NCBI GenBank assembly: GCA_029448655.1
Contig: JACCLO010000003.1
Location: 3,224,001 to 3,288,000 of the forward strand
DNA: 64,000 nucleotides
Direction of reading: 5' to 3'
From: Wolfiporia cocos
Taxonomy: Eukaryota; Basidiomycota; Agaricomycetes; Polyporales; Phaeolaceae
Shown one piece after another: positions 38,511 through 50,135 of the stretch. Each line of letters begins with the position of its first letter. The first letter of the stretch is position 1. The notes under the pieces were generated by a model, which did no database searches, had not been told where the DNA came from, and worked only from the letters and a program-made list of their open reading frames with translations. A program made the translations under genes and the position numbers.

Positions 38511-39570
38511 GCTGTTGATAGAGGAAGCAGCGTGTGTGCGTGCGAAGGCACTGCCTTTTACTTTGTGGACAGGCCTACGGCATTTGAACATATAGGGAAG
38601 GATGTCGCTCCGGTACCGTGGCTACGCGGATATGAGGAGACATATCAGATAAGGGAAGATCTCAAAAAGTGATGACAGTGATGTAACTCTCATCTCAAGC
38701 CAGTAGCACAAATCTCTCAGACCACGTCGATAGCGTGAAAAGGCATGAATGTGTATAAATGCTATATCAACATCTGCAGTAGCTTTGATGAACTGAGCTT
38801 GTGTCAACAATTTTCAAAACAATACATCGGCCTGAGTAGCAAGAGTGGTCATGTCGGCACTTTGGGATTGCGAAGCGCTTCGATGCAACAATAGCGTATT
38901 CTCTGACATGATCATACGAGACAGCAATTTCATTTCTCATTAGACGGTTTGACGCTTATGGGACTGCGGTCTCGTAGATCTCATTCATAGCGTTGAATTG
39001 CCCAAGTTGCAGCATCTACTGCTAGGGATGGAGCCAATACATGAATGCATGATGAGTGGGGATATAGTCATTAGTACGTTTTGGAAAAGTACGTAGTGTG
39101 AGCAAACGGCAGCAGAATGGATACAGATCGGCAATAGTAGAGGTCACTGCAGCATTCAGACTGTCCAGACTGTCGACTATCATGTAACAGGATAGAGCGA
39201 TGATTGTGATTCGGTTACTAGTAGCGCCGTTACAAATATGCTCCGGAAAGTCAAGACGCTCACAGCCCTGATCTTTCACGGTGACGTCCGATTCGGATGA
39301 GGATTAATTGGAATGGCCATGTCTGCTATTATTAGTTCATTGCCCGCAGCCTATATTCTGATGGGTTTCAAGTCAACTGTCAGTATGTAGCGAGTATCAT
39401 GGCCTGCTTATTCCTAGATCTCTCCATGATGACGGTGTAGCATCTCTAGATGCGATCGTGCGCCGAGTCATGATCATCGGCAAAACGCGAGCTCTCATAT
39501 CTAGTCCGCTAACTATTGTAAATAGCAGCTCGGTAGATATACATAGATACGAGCAGATACTACACACGGG
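38511..39570. other. Intergenic, no gene seen
   Basis: Short frames on the minus strand (38622-38810, 39022-39279) show no family resemblance. AT-richer than the genes around it. Confidence 0.45.
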
Positions 39571-39773
39571 ATACTTGCAGGATCAATGAGGACCGAAATA
39601 TATTTTGTAGGATCAACAAGGACCGAAATACTATTTGCAGGATCAATGAGGACCGGCATGTTATTTGCATGATCAACGAGGACCGAAATGTTATTTGCAG
39701 GATCAATGAGGACCGAAATATTAATTGCAGGATTAAAGAGGATGGACATATTCATTGCAGGACTAACGAGCGT
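39571..39773. repeat. 30-bp minisatellite, about 6.5 units
   Basis: Units of exactly 30 bp begin at 39581, 39611, 39641, 39671, 39701 and 39731, with partial copies at both ends. The core is GATCAATGAGGACCGAAATA followed by TTATTTGCAG. Because 30 is a multiple of three, the minus strand stays open and would read a 10-residue repeat like NISVLIDPAN. Confidence 0.93.
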
Positions 39774-40289
39774 ACAGGTCGTCGTCCTGCGCTTATATTT
39801 TGTTTTTGGTATTTTCGTTTATTTTCCTTACTGTACTAAAACCTCCACACCAACTCTATCAGCGCGCGAGACATGTCCCAAGGGAGCGGTACGCAAACGC
39901 GAAGTAGGATCCGCGACGTTTCAGACCGACGTTCCCACGCTGGAGGGCGGCGAGATGCGCACGTAAATAGGATGCGGTCTTGACATTGTTGACGGAATCC
40001 GAGCCATCGCGCGTTTCGTACGTCAATCCTGACGGTATGTCGGACGTGTCTGTGCCGACGACGCGGCTCCCATCCGTTTCTCTCCACTACTTCACATAGT
40101 CACAGGACTGTTATGGTAATCATTTTTCCTTATCGAGTTACATGATCTCTCGATCGCGTATCACTACTTTTTCTTCTGTCGTATTTCGGTCGGCTCTCAA
40201 AACTGTGTCGTTTGTAACATATAACAGCAGCCGCGCGAAGTGCGCAATCCATCTCTCTCCTCGCATTTTCTGTGTGACATTGTCCTCTA

Positions 40290-40640
40290 AGTCTTAGCGA
40301 GGCGACGCCGAGCTCAACCGCAGCCGATCGAGTCTTCGCGGCAAAGATATCAGCAGCGAGGGAGCCAGAGCGGTGGATGGCGTCCAGCTGGTACGTACCA
40401 GTAAGTTGTTCCTCTCTCACTGGTAGGCTCATTTTCGCTCCGGTGACGCGCATATACTGACCCATATCGTCCCTAACATACAGGTACTTAATGTACCAGT
40501 CACTCCAGAACGTGCTGGCATCATTTGGCGACCTCAAATCGTTTACATCTGTGGGTTCTCATGACGAGGTACGTTTTCTGCTTGCTTTTCCCTCTGAGTA
40601 TGTTGAACCTCGGCCTGCGCCGACGTGGAGATCACCGCCA
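40290..40640 (+). CDS. Gene-like exons, product unknown
   Basis: Two plausible exons: one ending at about 40392 before GTACGTACC, and one from about 40484 to 40568, giving RVFAAKISAAREPERWMASS then WYLMYQSLQNVLASFGDLKS. Good donor and acceptor sequences and codon bias favour coding, but the 5' part and the stop could not be joined with confidence. The rest of 39774-41003 shows nothing supported. Confidence 0.25.
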
Positions 40641-41003
40641 TGTGACCACCTCAGCAAACTGCCTCATCAAGACGTGCGCTGACTGACATACACGTAAGTG
40701 TCTATCCCCACACCCATGCGTATGCTGTTGCTCACACAACGCACCAGCGCGCACAAATCCTTCCACTATCTGTGCCGATTTGTGGTGCGAGCGGTGCATG
40801 TCGATGTTGATGCTCGAGGCTACTGACTGATGCTCTCTGGTAGATCATTTGTGACCCCTTCTGTCACTTACTTTTACTACGGACATTGTTGTACTCATAC
40901 ATACTCCGAATATATTCAAGTTTCATTGGCACTACATTGAATGAACATGATATAGTACAATACTTGCCTCGGGCGCTCCTAGGCCTGGCGACCGCTATTG
41001 TGT

Positions 41004-41142
41004 GGTCCTCGCAATAGCGAAGGCCCTCAGGTGAGGTCCTCGCAATAGCATAGGCCCTCAGGCGAGGTCCTTGCAATAGCATGGGCCTCAGGTGAGGTCC
41101 TTGCAGGAACCAGTCCCCTGGGCGCTTGCTATTGCGAGGACC
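41004..41142. repeat. 31-bp direct repeat with an inverted copy
   Basis: Three units at 41004-41034, 41035-41065 and 41066-41095, plus a partial at 41096, with core GGTCCTCGCAATAGCATAGG. An inverted copy, TGCTATTGCGAGGACC, lies at about 41127-41142. The arrangement could form a hairpin. Confidence 0.85.
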
Positions 41143-41829
41143 TGCTACTATAAGGGGGTTATACATGAGTATACCGGTCCGGCTACAGTTACAGGACCTG
41201 CTAGGTATATCTACGTAGATACGAGTAGATCTACGGTCTCGCACTTTGCTGATGATGCATGTGAGGCCTGAGGCCTGAGGTTCCAGCTCGGTGACAAGCC
41301 ACTCATCAAGCAGAATCAGTGGTTGCCTTAGTACGATGTCAGAGAGGTAAAGCGATGTCGGAAGTATGATAAAGAATACCGTATGACGGACATTAAATAG
41401 ATGTTGTGAATGGTCGAATTACAAGAGTACAAGGGAAACAGGTCCACAGAACGCCGAGATAAGCGATGGTCGACCATCTCATGTCAAAAAACACTTGCAT
41501 CGTGCTTGTCTGGTGTATCTAGCCATGATAGGGATCCTGGCAACCGAGACTGAAATGCCAGGGCTGGGGAGAGTAGAATACGCGGACAAATTATACATAG
41601 TTTCTACAACGAGCCCGGTATCCAAATGGCAGAGGGAGAACGCTTGACAAATGGTAGCGGAGAGAAACAGATATGTAAGCGCATACGGAAACGGGTCGTT
41701 GAACGGTGCATCATGAATCAGCACGTTGTGGATAGAATATGCCAACAGTGAAAGCAGTGGTACTACGAGACTGCAGCCGTAAACATTTAGCACTGGCCAC
41801 ATGCAGTCAGAAATACTACTCGAGTATAG
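41143..41829. other. Spacer with one hydrophobic ORF of doubtful status
   Basis: A 107-codon minus-strand ORF at 41479-41802 starts with ATG and is rich in hydrophobic residues (YALTYLFLSATICQAFSL) but matches no family I know. The rest shows nothing. Confidence 0.3.
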
Positions 41830-42860
41830 CTAAGAGCATGGTGTTAATTGAGCAGTGGCAAAGTAAACATTAGTATACGCACAGTCTTCGAGCAACAAAT
41901 GTACCGGGAAGTCATCTCCCTGCTCGCTACATCCGCCATCCTCTATCTGAGCTATATCTCCCTTGAAGTCGTCCACTGCTGCCTCGACTTCCGTACCAAA
42001 GGCGATGTCTCCGAGGACTAGACATCGCCAGCGGGGTGGTCTTAGCTCAATGACAGGTCTGGGTCGAATAAGCCTCCGCAGACCTCTACTCCGTCGTCCG
42101 ACAAGCCGGAAGAGGGGTTGCGCTTGTTTCTTCTGATCGGGTCCATCATATTGTACAGATAAAAAATCTCCTCCTTCCGCATTGCTTAACCAGGATAAAC
42201 CGCATTTTCCGGCCATCAAGTTGTTTGGTAAGGCGGAACCAAGCTGTATGTTGAAAGAGCGTCTTCTTCCGGGCGTCAAGAGGCGGGCGTAAGATCGGCA
42301 ATTGAAACATTCAGAAACAAGCACAATGTTGTCGTCCGAAAATGCAGAAGAATAGAGAAGTTTCTTTAATCGGCCAGGGTTGGTGAGGCTTGCGTGTGTA
42401 GGCTGTAACATCACGAGTATTGCACCGTAATTGCTCGAGATTGTATATGTAAGCTTGATCTTGTCTTCATGGCAATGCCTCCTGATAGAGAAGTTAACTT
42501 ACAGCACACTGCAGTTTGAGCATTGATTGGCGGCTTACATTGTTACCTCTTCCGTTGCCTTGATTTCCCTGGAATGACGAGAGGCGATTTTCCTAACCGC
42601 ATCTGTCTGATATTCCTCCTTCCCGATGTCGAACTCGTTCGCAAGCCCCTCATCGAATATATTCCCCTCCTGGGCAAATGATAAATCGTCTTGTAGGTGG
42701 CCATAATCTCCCAGCTAACGATACTTAACACCGTATATGAAAGCGGCAGACTTGATGAACAACGTACTCTAACCTGTCTTGAAGGAGTCCAGCTAGCGTA
42801 GTAATTGCTAGCTTCGTATATGAGGGAAACATACTTCGACTCTGCATTAAAGGACGCCAT
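41830..42860 (-). CDS. Agaricomycete-specific protein of unknown function
   Basis: Minus strand, start MASFNAESKYVSLIYEASNY at 42860. Exon 1 ends at 42774, and an intron of 59 bp (42715-42773) leads to LGDYGHLQDDLSFAQEGNIF. A second intron follows (donor GTAAGC near 42533). The main exon begins RHCHEDKIKLTYTISSNYGA and continues through VLVSECFNCRSYARLLTPGR to GDIAFGTEVEAAVDD and the stop at 41830. The blocks VYEASNYYASWTP, LGDYG and GAILVMLQP resemble a hypothetical Agaricomycete family I recall, in which a membrane-interacting or pore-type fold has not been established. No signal peptide. The Arg-rich segment after residue 220 (RRSRGLRRLIRPRP) may reflect decay or a missed intron. Confidence 0.6.
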
Positions 42861-43369
42861 GTTGAGTGAGATCCCCAAGTCCTGAGATGCCCATCAATGC
42901 GCAATCCCGTCTCATTACATAGGCAATATCTTGTGGCAGAAGGGTTCCGTGCAGGACGATTGCAGTATGTAGGGAACGAGGCTGTGCCTCAAGGAAACAC
43001 ACCCATGATCTGCGAGAAACGGCCAACCACTTGCATTGTCAATATAGCTGCACAAACCTCTTCGCTGCACGACCGCGGCACATTGAGGAGTGTACATGAG
43101 GCCGATCACGATGAAGTAGCATTTCCGAAGCTACATCACACGAGTATGCCGTGAGTTGAGGGTCAAGGAGAGTGATGTCGAATAATACTTATCTCCACGA
43201 TACAACTCACATATGCGCTCTGCCGCCGGGCAGATTCGTTACAACCTGTCGAATAAGAACAGTTTGATTTACTCTTCCAGACCAGATTGGCGATCAATAT
43301 GTCCAGACTCATATATGTCAGGCAGTAGCAGCGTGCCCATTTACGGTATGACTTGACAAACACGTGTAG

Positions 43370-43593
43370 CTATAGGTAGGCAGGACTGCATCGCTGGAGG
43401 AGCGCGCGGATAAGCGAGCGGTCGATACGGAGTATCGTGAAGCGTGACCGCTCTGTGCCCACTGCCGAGGATGCCCCGAGCTCGAAGATTACTTTCCCAT
43501 GCCTAGCGTCATAATGTGACAGCAGATAGCAATCAGGCTGAGAGACATCATCGGCCAGCAGGACCTCGCTCGGATACTTAGGAGGTTGCCCCT
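43370..43593 (-). pseudogene. Open exon-like segment, orphan
   Basis: About 74 sense codons on the minus strand without a stop, ending TAG at 43370-43372 and preceded by a possible acceptor (GGCGTAG). It encodes GQPPKYPSEVLLADDVSQPD and FELGASSAVGTERSRFTILR. It lacks an ATG, so it is either the last exon of an unrecognised gene or a relic. The rest of 42861-44060 holds nothing else supported. Confidence 0.3.
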
Positions 43594-44060
43594 ACGCCAG
43601 ACATTTCTATTAGTGTCTGCTTATCGCAGCTGATGCCGGCGCAACTTATAATTCACGATGTAATGTTACCAGAGTAAACTTGCTCATATTGGGTGCAAAG
43701 CAAACTAGAACGGAAGATGAAAATGAAAATAGCATCTTAATATTAGAACGACATGTACCCATTCTACATTCAAATACTCAACCTTGTACAGCTCAAGCAA
43801 CGCAGGTAAGCGGACCTGGGTGCGGTTGTGGGGAAGACCTCGCAATGACTGAGGTCCTGATATGGCCGATGTCTCTCGGTTTCCGGGTACGAGCGCCATG
43901 TACTTACCTCGATTGGATCCCAGTTGAAGTCAGAAATGTGCTTAGGTTATCGATACAGAATGGTATTGAGAATGGGATCGACAGGTTGCACTCTACAGGT
44001 AGCGTTTTCGCTTCGCAACTTCAAGGTGAGCCTGCTCGGCTGCCGTAGGCGAGGTAAACA

Positions 44061-45541
44061 CTACAAGAAGAACGTGCGTCTCGTAGTCTCCAACTCGGGC
44101 TGCCCCGACTATGTGAGAACATTTTTGTGCGGAACTGCCAGCGGATACTCACCTTCCATATCCACTGATATTCGTCCTCCGTCGGTGGTACGACTTCCTT
44201 CGGTTTCACCTGCGCCTTGTCTTCGCTTTGCTCTCCCTCTCCTTCCTCGCCCTGCGCTGTCGCTTCCGCATCTGCCATCTCCATACCTTCCCCACGCTCG
44301 CCTTCTTCGAATGTGTCAAACTCGAGTGGCTTGCTCGGCTCCCCGAGGTTTTTGACAGCCGGAAGGCCTTTCCGCAGCGAGCGCAGCTTCAACGTAAAGC
44401 GCGGTCCAATCTCTTGCAATGCGACTTTTTCGGTAGAGCGGAAGGCATACCTGATATGTTTTGGTCAGCATGGAAGCCGACAGGATGGTACATGAACCTA
44501 GAAGCTCACCGATGCCTCCGGAAAAACAGGAAATCTCGTTGGTTATGTAGAGTCACCACCTGGCGACCTTGAAACTCGGGCATGGGAGGGAAGAGTGTTT
44601 GGAAGAGGCGCCCGACGGTATGTCCGAGTCTGGTGACGAAACCGTTAAGGACGAGCTCGGGGAAGTGGTCGGTGGGACGACCGTGTCCCTAGAATCGTAT
44701 AATTTGAATGTGAGAATGCTGACCGAATGTACTGTAGAGGACGCATACATTAATCCTCTTTGACAACTCTACAGATGTCAACTTGAAGTACGCCGTCGGA
44801 CCGTCTGGCAGGTATACGATTGTAATCGCGTCTGGAAATCGCCATGAATGAATGATGTCCCACGTGAATTATCAATACGTACTGGGCTTCTTTGTGTCTT
44901 CGTTCACAACCATCAGATGACTGTATCCCCTGTTTGCTGCCCAGCCCGCGATTCTGCCCATCTCGAAGCCCCTTCCTTTCTTACGCCGGATGGATTCTGC
45001 CCCAGGGAACACGTTGACCAGCTCATCGCAGAAGTTGTATGTCACGCGTGTAGCTTTCTGAGATGTGGTGATGAGTACCTTGGGAGGTACTGTCGGATCG
45101 GCAACGCCGGAGAAGTAGGATGCAAAGGGGTCATTCGCAAGATCGGCGGCAGACTCATCTTGCGGCTGGTGGTCTGGAGGGTGTGCTTGCCCATGCTCTT
45201 GAGGTGAGGAGGATGAAGATGCCTCCGGCTGCGCCGCGGAGGAAGAGGAGGCGGCAGCAGGATTGGCTGTTAGTATAGACGGGTCGAATTCGCGGGTATT
45301 GTCTAGTGTGCGAGGAACATTTTGTTCTCGCCGTTTCTAAACAAGATTGTAAACGAGAGAGTGCAGATAATAGGGCTGGAGAACATACTTTCTTTGCGAG
45401 GGGGTCATTTGCCTCCGCCTTTGCCTGGGCAAGCCTGCGCTGCAGCTTGTTCTGTCGTTTCTCCCTCTTCTGCTTCCGTGCTACCTCCTCCCTCTTAATT
45501 TTATTCTTGATTGACGAGGGCTCAAACCGAGAAGCGGGCAT
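44061..45541 (-). CDS. RPF1: Ribosome production factor 1 (BRIX domain)
   Basis: Nucleolar factor needed for 60S ribosomal subunit assembly. Minus strand, start [20 protein letters not shown] at 45541. A Lys/Arg-rich coiled N-terminus ([20 protein letters not shown]) is followed by a Ser/Ala linker, then the BRIX domain: [123 protein letters not shown]. The C-terminus reads [20 protein letters not shown], an acidic stretch, [19 protein letters not shown] and a stop at 44061. The final exon is short, after an intron starting GTGAGTATCC. The end [12 protein letters not shown] is typical of the family. Confidence 0.94.
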
Positions 45542-45714
45542 GGTGGCGATGAAGCACGAGAATCGCGAGCAGCCCAGATGATGCGGCGAGGGGAAAGTCT
45601 ATGATGTTGAGAATTAGCGCCGGTAATGGTCGAAATCTGGCAGCGGGATCTCGGTTTCCCACGCATGCTATTCCTTGTCACGACTGACCACGACACGCTC
45701 GTACGCGCTTCTTC
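45542..45714. promoter_or_regulatory. Short divergent promoter of RPF1 and the p24 gene
   Basis: Only 173 bp separate the two start codons, so the 5' regions must share or overlap control elements. Confidence 0.55.
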
Positions 45715-46561
45715 ATGGCCCTCGCCAACCGCTCCCGCCTGCTGCCGCTCTGTCTGCTGCTGTGCTTAATTACATGTACAAATGCACTTCACTTCTACCT
45801 GGACACAAATGAAAAGCGGTGCTTCGTCGAAGAACTCCCGACCGACACGGTTGTAGAGGGTATGTAGCCATCGCGGTATGTTATCGACCCTGGCGGGATT
45901 GACTTCGTTTGGCTTCTGTTAGGCCACTATCGCGCACTGGAGTGGTCGGAGAAGGCACAGGCATATGTTGAGAACTCTGACCTAGGCGTCCTGGTGGAAG
46001 TAGATGTAGGTCGCTACGTTTTACCACGTTCGCACCTTGCGTTGATGCCTTCCATTCGTAGGAACTTGAGACGGGCCATAACGTCGTACGCACGCGAGGG
46101 CCAAACGACGGGCGCTTCACGTTCACGTCACACGAAGCGGGGGACCACGCTATCTGCCTCTCTGCGTCCTACCCCTCCGCCGGGTCGTGGTTCGGCTCCA
46201 CACACGTCCGCCTGTACCTCGATATCGTTGTTGGCGCGACGAAGGCCGACCAGGATCACGACCGCACGCATGTCTCGGAGCTTTCCGCGAAGCTGCGCGA
46301 CCTAAACCAAAAACTCGAGGACGTACGCCGCGAGCAGCAATATCAACGCGAGCGCGAGGCAAATTATCGCGACCTGAGTGAAGCGACGAATTCGAGGGCA
46401 GTCTGGTATAGTATTGTGCAGATTGTGGTCCTGGTGCTTACGTGCGCATGGCAACTGCGGCATTTGAAGGTGAGCATACTTGTCCGTTCAACCGCGTAGT
46501 TGAGCCGCTCATGGACTTCTCTTCCAAATAGCGGTTCTTCGAGGATAGGAAAACGCACTGA
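45715..46561 (+). CDS. p24 family cargo receptor (Erp1/TMED-like)
   Basis: COPII/COPI vesicle membrane protein of the early secretory pathway. Four exons (45715-45859, 45923-46005, 46062-46469, 46532-46561) give 221 aa, the family length, in closed phase. A signal peptide (SRLLPLCLLLCLITCTNALH) is followed by a GOLD domain (FYLDTNEKRCFVEELPTDTV; GRFTFTSHEAGDHAICLSAS; STHVRLYLDIVVG), a coiled coil (SAKLRDLNQKLEDVRREQQY; REREANYRDLSEATNSRAVW) and a membrane helix (YSIVQIVVLVLTCAWQL). The tail RHLKRFFEDRKTH has the FF export motif and basic residues at -4 and -3 for COPI. Closest to the p24-alpha branch (Erp1/5/6, TMED9) by the tail and coil; subfamily not certain. Confidence 0.93.
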
Positions 46562-47495
46562 TAGTGTGCCACATGCTTGCGCTATTCATTAGGCTTCTAG
46601 TCGTAACTTATGCTCATTGCGTTTGACTGAAAGTTGCGATTCTATGAATATAGGTCAGTTCGAACTGTCGCTATGGGGCCTCTAGCGTCTACAGCTATGC
46701 TGTCTGCTGCTATCCCAGCGATGACTGTAAGAACAGCGTAAGGAAAGGCCAGGGTTGCTGCGTTGCTGCATTAATTCTCTGGATAGCGCTGGCCGACCAG
46801 TTGTATTTGTTCGACAGTGTTTTCAGTGACAGAGGTTTGAGTGACAGGCTCAGAAGACTCCTCCAGGCACTCGTGCTGCACCTGTGAGGCTTTACTTTCT
46901 TACATCAATTTGCTGTCTTCAATATATTGTCAGCCTACTATTCTACCGCTGGATATCGAGTGGACATATCATATGCTTGTGTGCAGGTAGTAGTGAACGG
47001 AAAGACTTGTGTTAGTATGGCTGCCATGGAGTATGTGTAGGATGCGTGAGACCTGCAGATGCATAGTAGTGCTAGACGATAGTCGATATCGGTAGCTTGC
47101 TAACAAGCGATGTTTTTTAAGAGCGCAAGTGCTTCCAGAACTTGCCGTTGTTACTCAGAGCTTGCTTAGCAATGAGGTTAAGTAGATTCTAACTTGACCT
47201 GCTTTTGTGTTATTGCGCATTGGACAAGACATCTCGACGCCGTCTTTCCCGCAGAAACGGCGGAAGTGCGGGTGTCCAGCGCAAGCAGGCAACTTCCATG
47301 CCCAATCCTAGTGTAAAGACTCGCAGGTTCGGAACTATGTTCGAGATATTGATATCTGAATTAATGAGTTGCGCACGAGTCACGCAGGTTCGGGATAGCG
47401 TAGCCGTACGCTGCATCGACGCAGAACGGGGCACGCCGCATGGGGATATCTTAGATCCGCTCTCTTTGATCGATCCATTAGATCTCCGTGATCTA
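46562..47495. other. Intergenic, no gene seen
   Basis: No supported coding region. An 11-bp-arm inverted repeat (TATCTTAGATC at 47447-47457, GATCTAAGATA at 47490-47500) overlaps the left edge of the next element. Confidence 0.5.
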
Positions 47496-48208
47496 AGATA
47501 GACCCAAGTCATACTCAACCAGGGGGTGTCACACCGTGACATCCACGTGCCGCAGACTAATCCGGCATGATCAGGACTTGTCTATTACATGATATGTAAA
47601 TTACAAAAACAGAGTACACGTGCTGTCCTGGGCATGAAAGGATTCAATCTATGTTACATTGTCTAGCTTGGCCGAGACATCTTCTGGGGTCACTCTACGA
47701 CCATGGTCGCCGCCCAAGCTTCTTAGGAGCCAGAGAGTCCCTTGCGGTATGCATCCATAAACATCTGCGAACGCATATAGAATTTATGTAAACGTCAACA
47801 ATCAACTCACAATATAACGAGGCAGTATATCATACCTTTGAATGTTCGCTTTGTGGATTGTATGCTCTTAGCAATGGTCTCTCCAGACTACATGTTGGAA
47901 GACACAATCTGTATGTCTGGGCATATATTCGATGGATAATGTCATCCTCCTAAATTGTGCGATGCTGACTAATTCGACGGGTCGGCCACATAAATAGCCA
48001 CATAAGAAGGGACTGATGCACTTTATCAAAAATCGAAAACCTGAGAATCCTCAACCTTTGTGTTTACAAGAGATCTCAGGTTTTAGATTTTACTCAAATG
48101 GTCTTTGACTATTGTTATGTCAAATGCAAGTTGCCCACTCTGTCAAACTTGGCTCGGCGTGACAGATTTTGGTCATGTGACGTGATTGAGTATGACTTGG
48201 GTCTATCT
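47496..48208. mobile_element. 713-bp MITE with 23-bp TIRs and TA target duplication (Tc1/mariner-like)
   Basis: Perfect inverted repeats of 23 bp, beginning AGATAGACCCAAGTCATACT, at 47496-47518 and 48186-48208, each flanked by TA (47494-47495 and 48209-48210). No transposase ORF inside, only short frames. An internal inverted pair (AACCTGAGA near 48040; TCTCAGGTT near 48073) gives extra folding potential. TA flanks and long perfect TIRs are what Tc1/mariner-derived MITEs show. Confidence 0.85.
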
Positions 48209-48210
48209 TA

Positions 48211-48625
48211 TGCAACGCAGTCGATCAGAAATATTGAGCCAGCAGAAAATAAATGTAACGGCGGGACATTTTCCAAATCCCGACATATCCGAATTGAAGT
48301 ATTTCCTGCAGCTGCAGCTGTTTCGAAGCATGACTAGCACGAACCGTTAGATCGTTTTCAGTAGTGATAGACATCTTGTGCAATCAGGCAAACGCAGCTA
48401 CTACAAGCACCCCTCTGTAACTAAGTGAGAAATAATATATTCGTGGGTACGTCCTCAAGGCCTCAAGTCTCGTTTCTACCCCTTAACATTGATTATATCC
48501 GAACGTTCTGTTCCAAGGACTAAGGACTAAGCGCCCCCGTAGCACGTGCGTCGACGTCATCCCATCGCTCGCCGCGCAAGAGCGCTCTGACCACTTGCCA
48601 GTATACATCGAAACGGCTAGGTATA
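48211..48625. promoter_or_regulatory. Upstream region of ETR1
   Basis: About 400 bp between the MITE and the ETR1 start, with no coding potential seen. A CACGTGCG motif lies at about 48543. Confidence 0.4.
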
Positions 48626-50135
48626 ATGTTTCGTCAACTGTCCAAACACGCTAACCTGAACAACCTAACATCTCCCTCTGTCCTCCGTTCTGTGCGCCTT
48701 GCACACCGAGCTGTCGTCTTCACCGAGAATGGCGATCCTGCTTCGGTACTTAAAACCGTAACCTATCCGACACTACCGGCTCCTCCACGCGACAATGTCA
48801 ACGTCAGGTTCCGTATCTCACCTATTAATCCCTCTGATATCAATGTCATCGAGGGAGTATACCCCTCCAAGCCTGCCCCGTCGGACTCGCTCAGTCCTGG
48901 ACACAGGCTACAGCAGCCTGTTTATGTCCCGGGGAATGAGGGACTGGCCGAGGTAACGGAAGTCGGAGAGAATGTAAAAGGACTCAAGAAGGGGGACTGG
49001 GTGATTCTGGCTAAGCAGCAACCTGGCACATGGTCGTCCGCACGAACGATATCTGTGGAGGACGTCGTAAAGCTGCCAGTAGACCTGAGCGAGGTAAACG
49101 CAGCAACGATTACGGTAAGCCTTCTGGGCATTTACCTTGCACATTTAGCCTACATTATGTCAAGGTTAACCCACCTACTGCGTATAATATGCTGCGCACT
49201 TTTGTTGATCTCAAGGAAGGAGACTGGGTTGTCCAAAATGGTACGTTCGAGGCTGCATAGTGTAAAGATAAAGACTCTGGACTTAATGAAGGCCAGGTGC
49301 TAATAGCGCGGTTTGTATTCTCCTCATGCTCCTGAACACGTAGGCGCATGCTCAGTCTGCACTTAATCACCACAGGTCGGTCAAGCCATCATTCAAATAG
49401 CAGCATCTAGAGGCGTAAAAACGGTTAACTTTGTCCGTAGCCGGTAAGAGTGATCACTGGTCTTAGGCGATTGCTCGCGAGCTACACGCACTGTCATAGT
49501 CCTGATATAGAAAACCTCAAGAAGCAACTAACTGAGCTCGGCGCAACGCGCGTATACACATATGATGACCTCTCAGACAAATCCTTTTATAAATCCGTCA
49601 AGGAACTGACTGGAGACAATGTTCGTCCTCACGCTTACATGTTCTACCTCTGATACTGTATCATTAATGCGTGCTGGTAGCCTCCGAGACTTCTACTGAA
49701 TTGTGTCTCCGGACCTGCAACTGCACAAATGACGCGACTTCTCGGCAACAACGCGCACGTTGTCTCATACGGCGCGATGTCAAAGAAGCCGCTCACCTTG
49801 CCAACGGGAGCGATGATATTCAAAGGCCTCACTGCACACGGCTTCTGGGTTACCAAATGGTATACGACGCACTCGCGCGAGGAGCGCGAGATACTCTTTG
49901 CAGAGATTGCGAAACTTAAGGTTTGTTTCATTGTGGCCAAATGAGCACGAGATATGAACTCTGACGTGTGATCTTGCTTGTGTAGCTAAGAGAGCCGGAG
50001 CATGAAACCGTAGTCTTGTCGGGATCTCTCACAGATGAGGAGGCAGGGGAGAAGGTGCGGGAGATAGTGAGGAAGATTAGGGAGGGGAAGTATGGGAAAA
50101 AGGTGTTATTGAAAATTGAGGATCCAGAGGACTGA
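48626..50135 (+). CDS. ETR1: Mitochondrial trans-2-enoyl-thioester reductase
   Basis: NADPH-dependent final reductase of mitochondrial fatty acid synthesis (type II), which makes the octanoyl chain for lipoate. Seven exons (48626-49114, 49165-49240, 49297-49310, 49376-49443, 49500-49620, 49681-49920, 49986-50135) give 385 aa in closed phase. The N-terminus is a basic mitochondrial presequence (MFRQLSKHANLNNL; SVLRSVRLAHR). MDR-type landmarks are RISPINPSDINVIEGVYPSK, VPGNEGLAEVTEVGENVKGL, VNPPTAYNMLRTFVDLKEGD, the nucleotide-binding QNGANSAVGQAIIQIAASRG, NFVRSRPDIENLKKQL, PRLLLNCVSGPATAQM and MIFKGLTAHGFWVTKWY. The third exon is only 14 nt and encodes part of GANSA in the cofactor loop. The donor at 49621 is GTTCGT, a weak form. 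Confidence 0.93.

Noticed and set aside
39571..39773. CRISPR-like array
   Set aside because: Units are adjacent with no spacers and the genome is eukaryotic.
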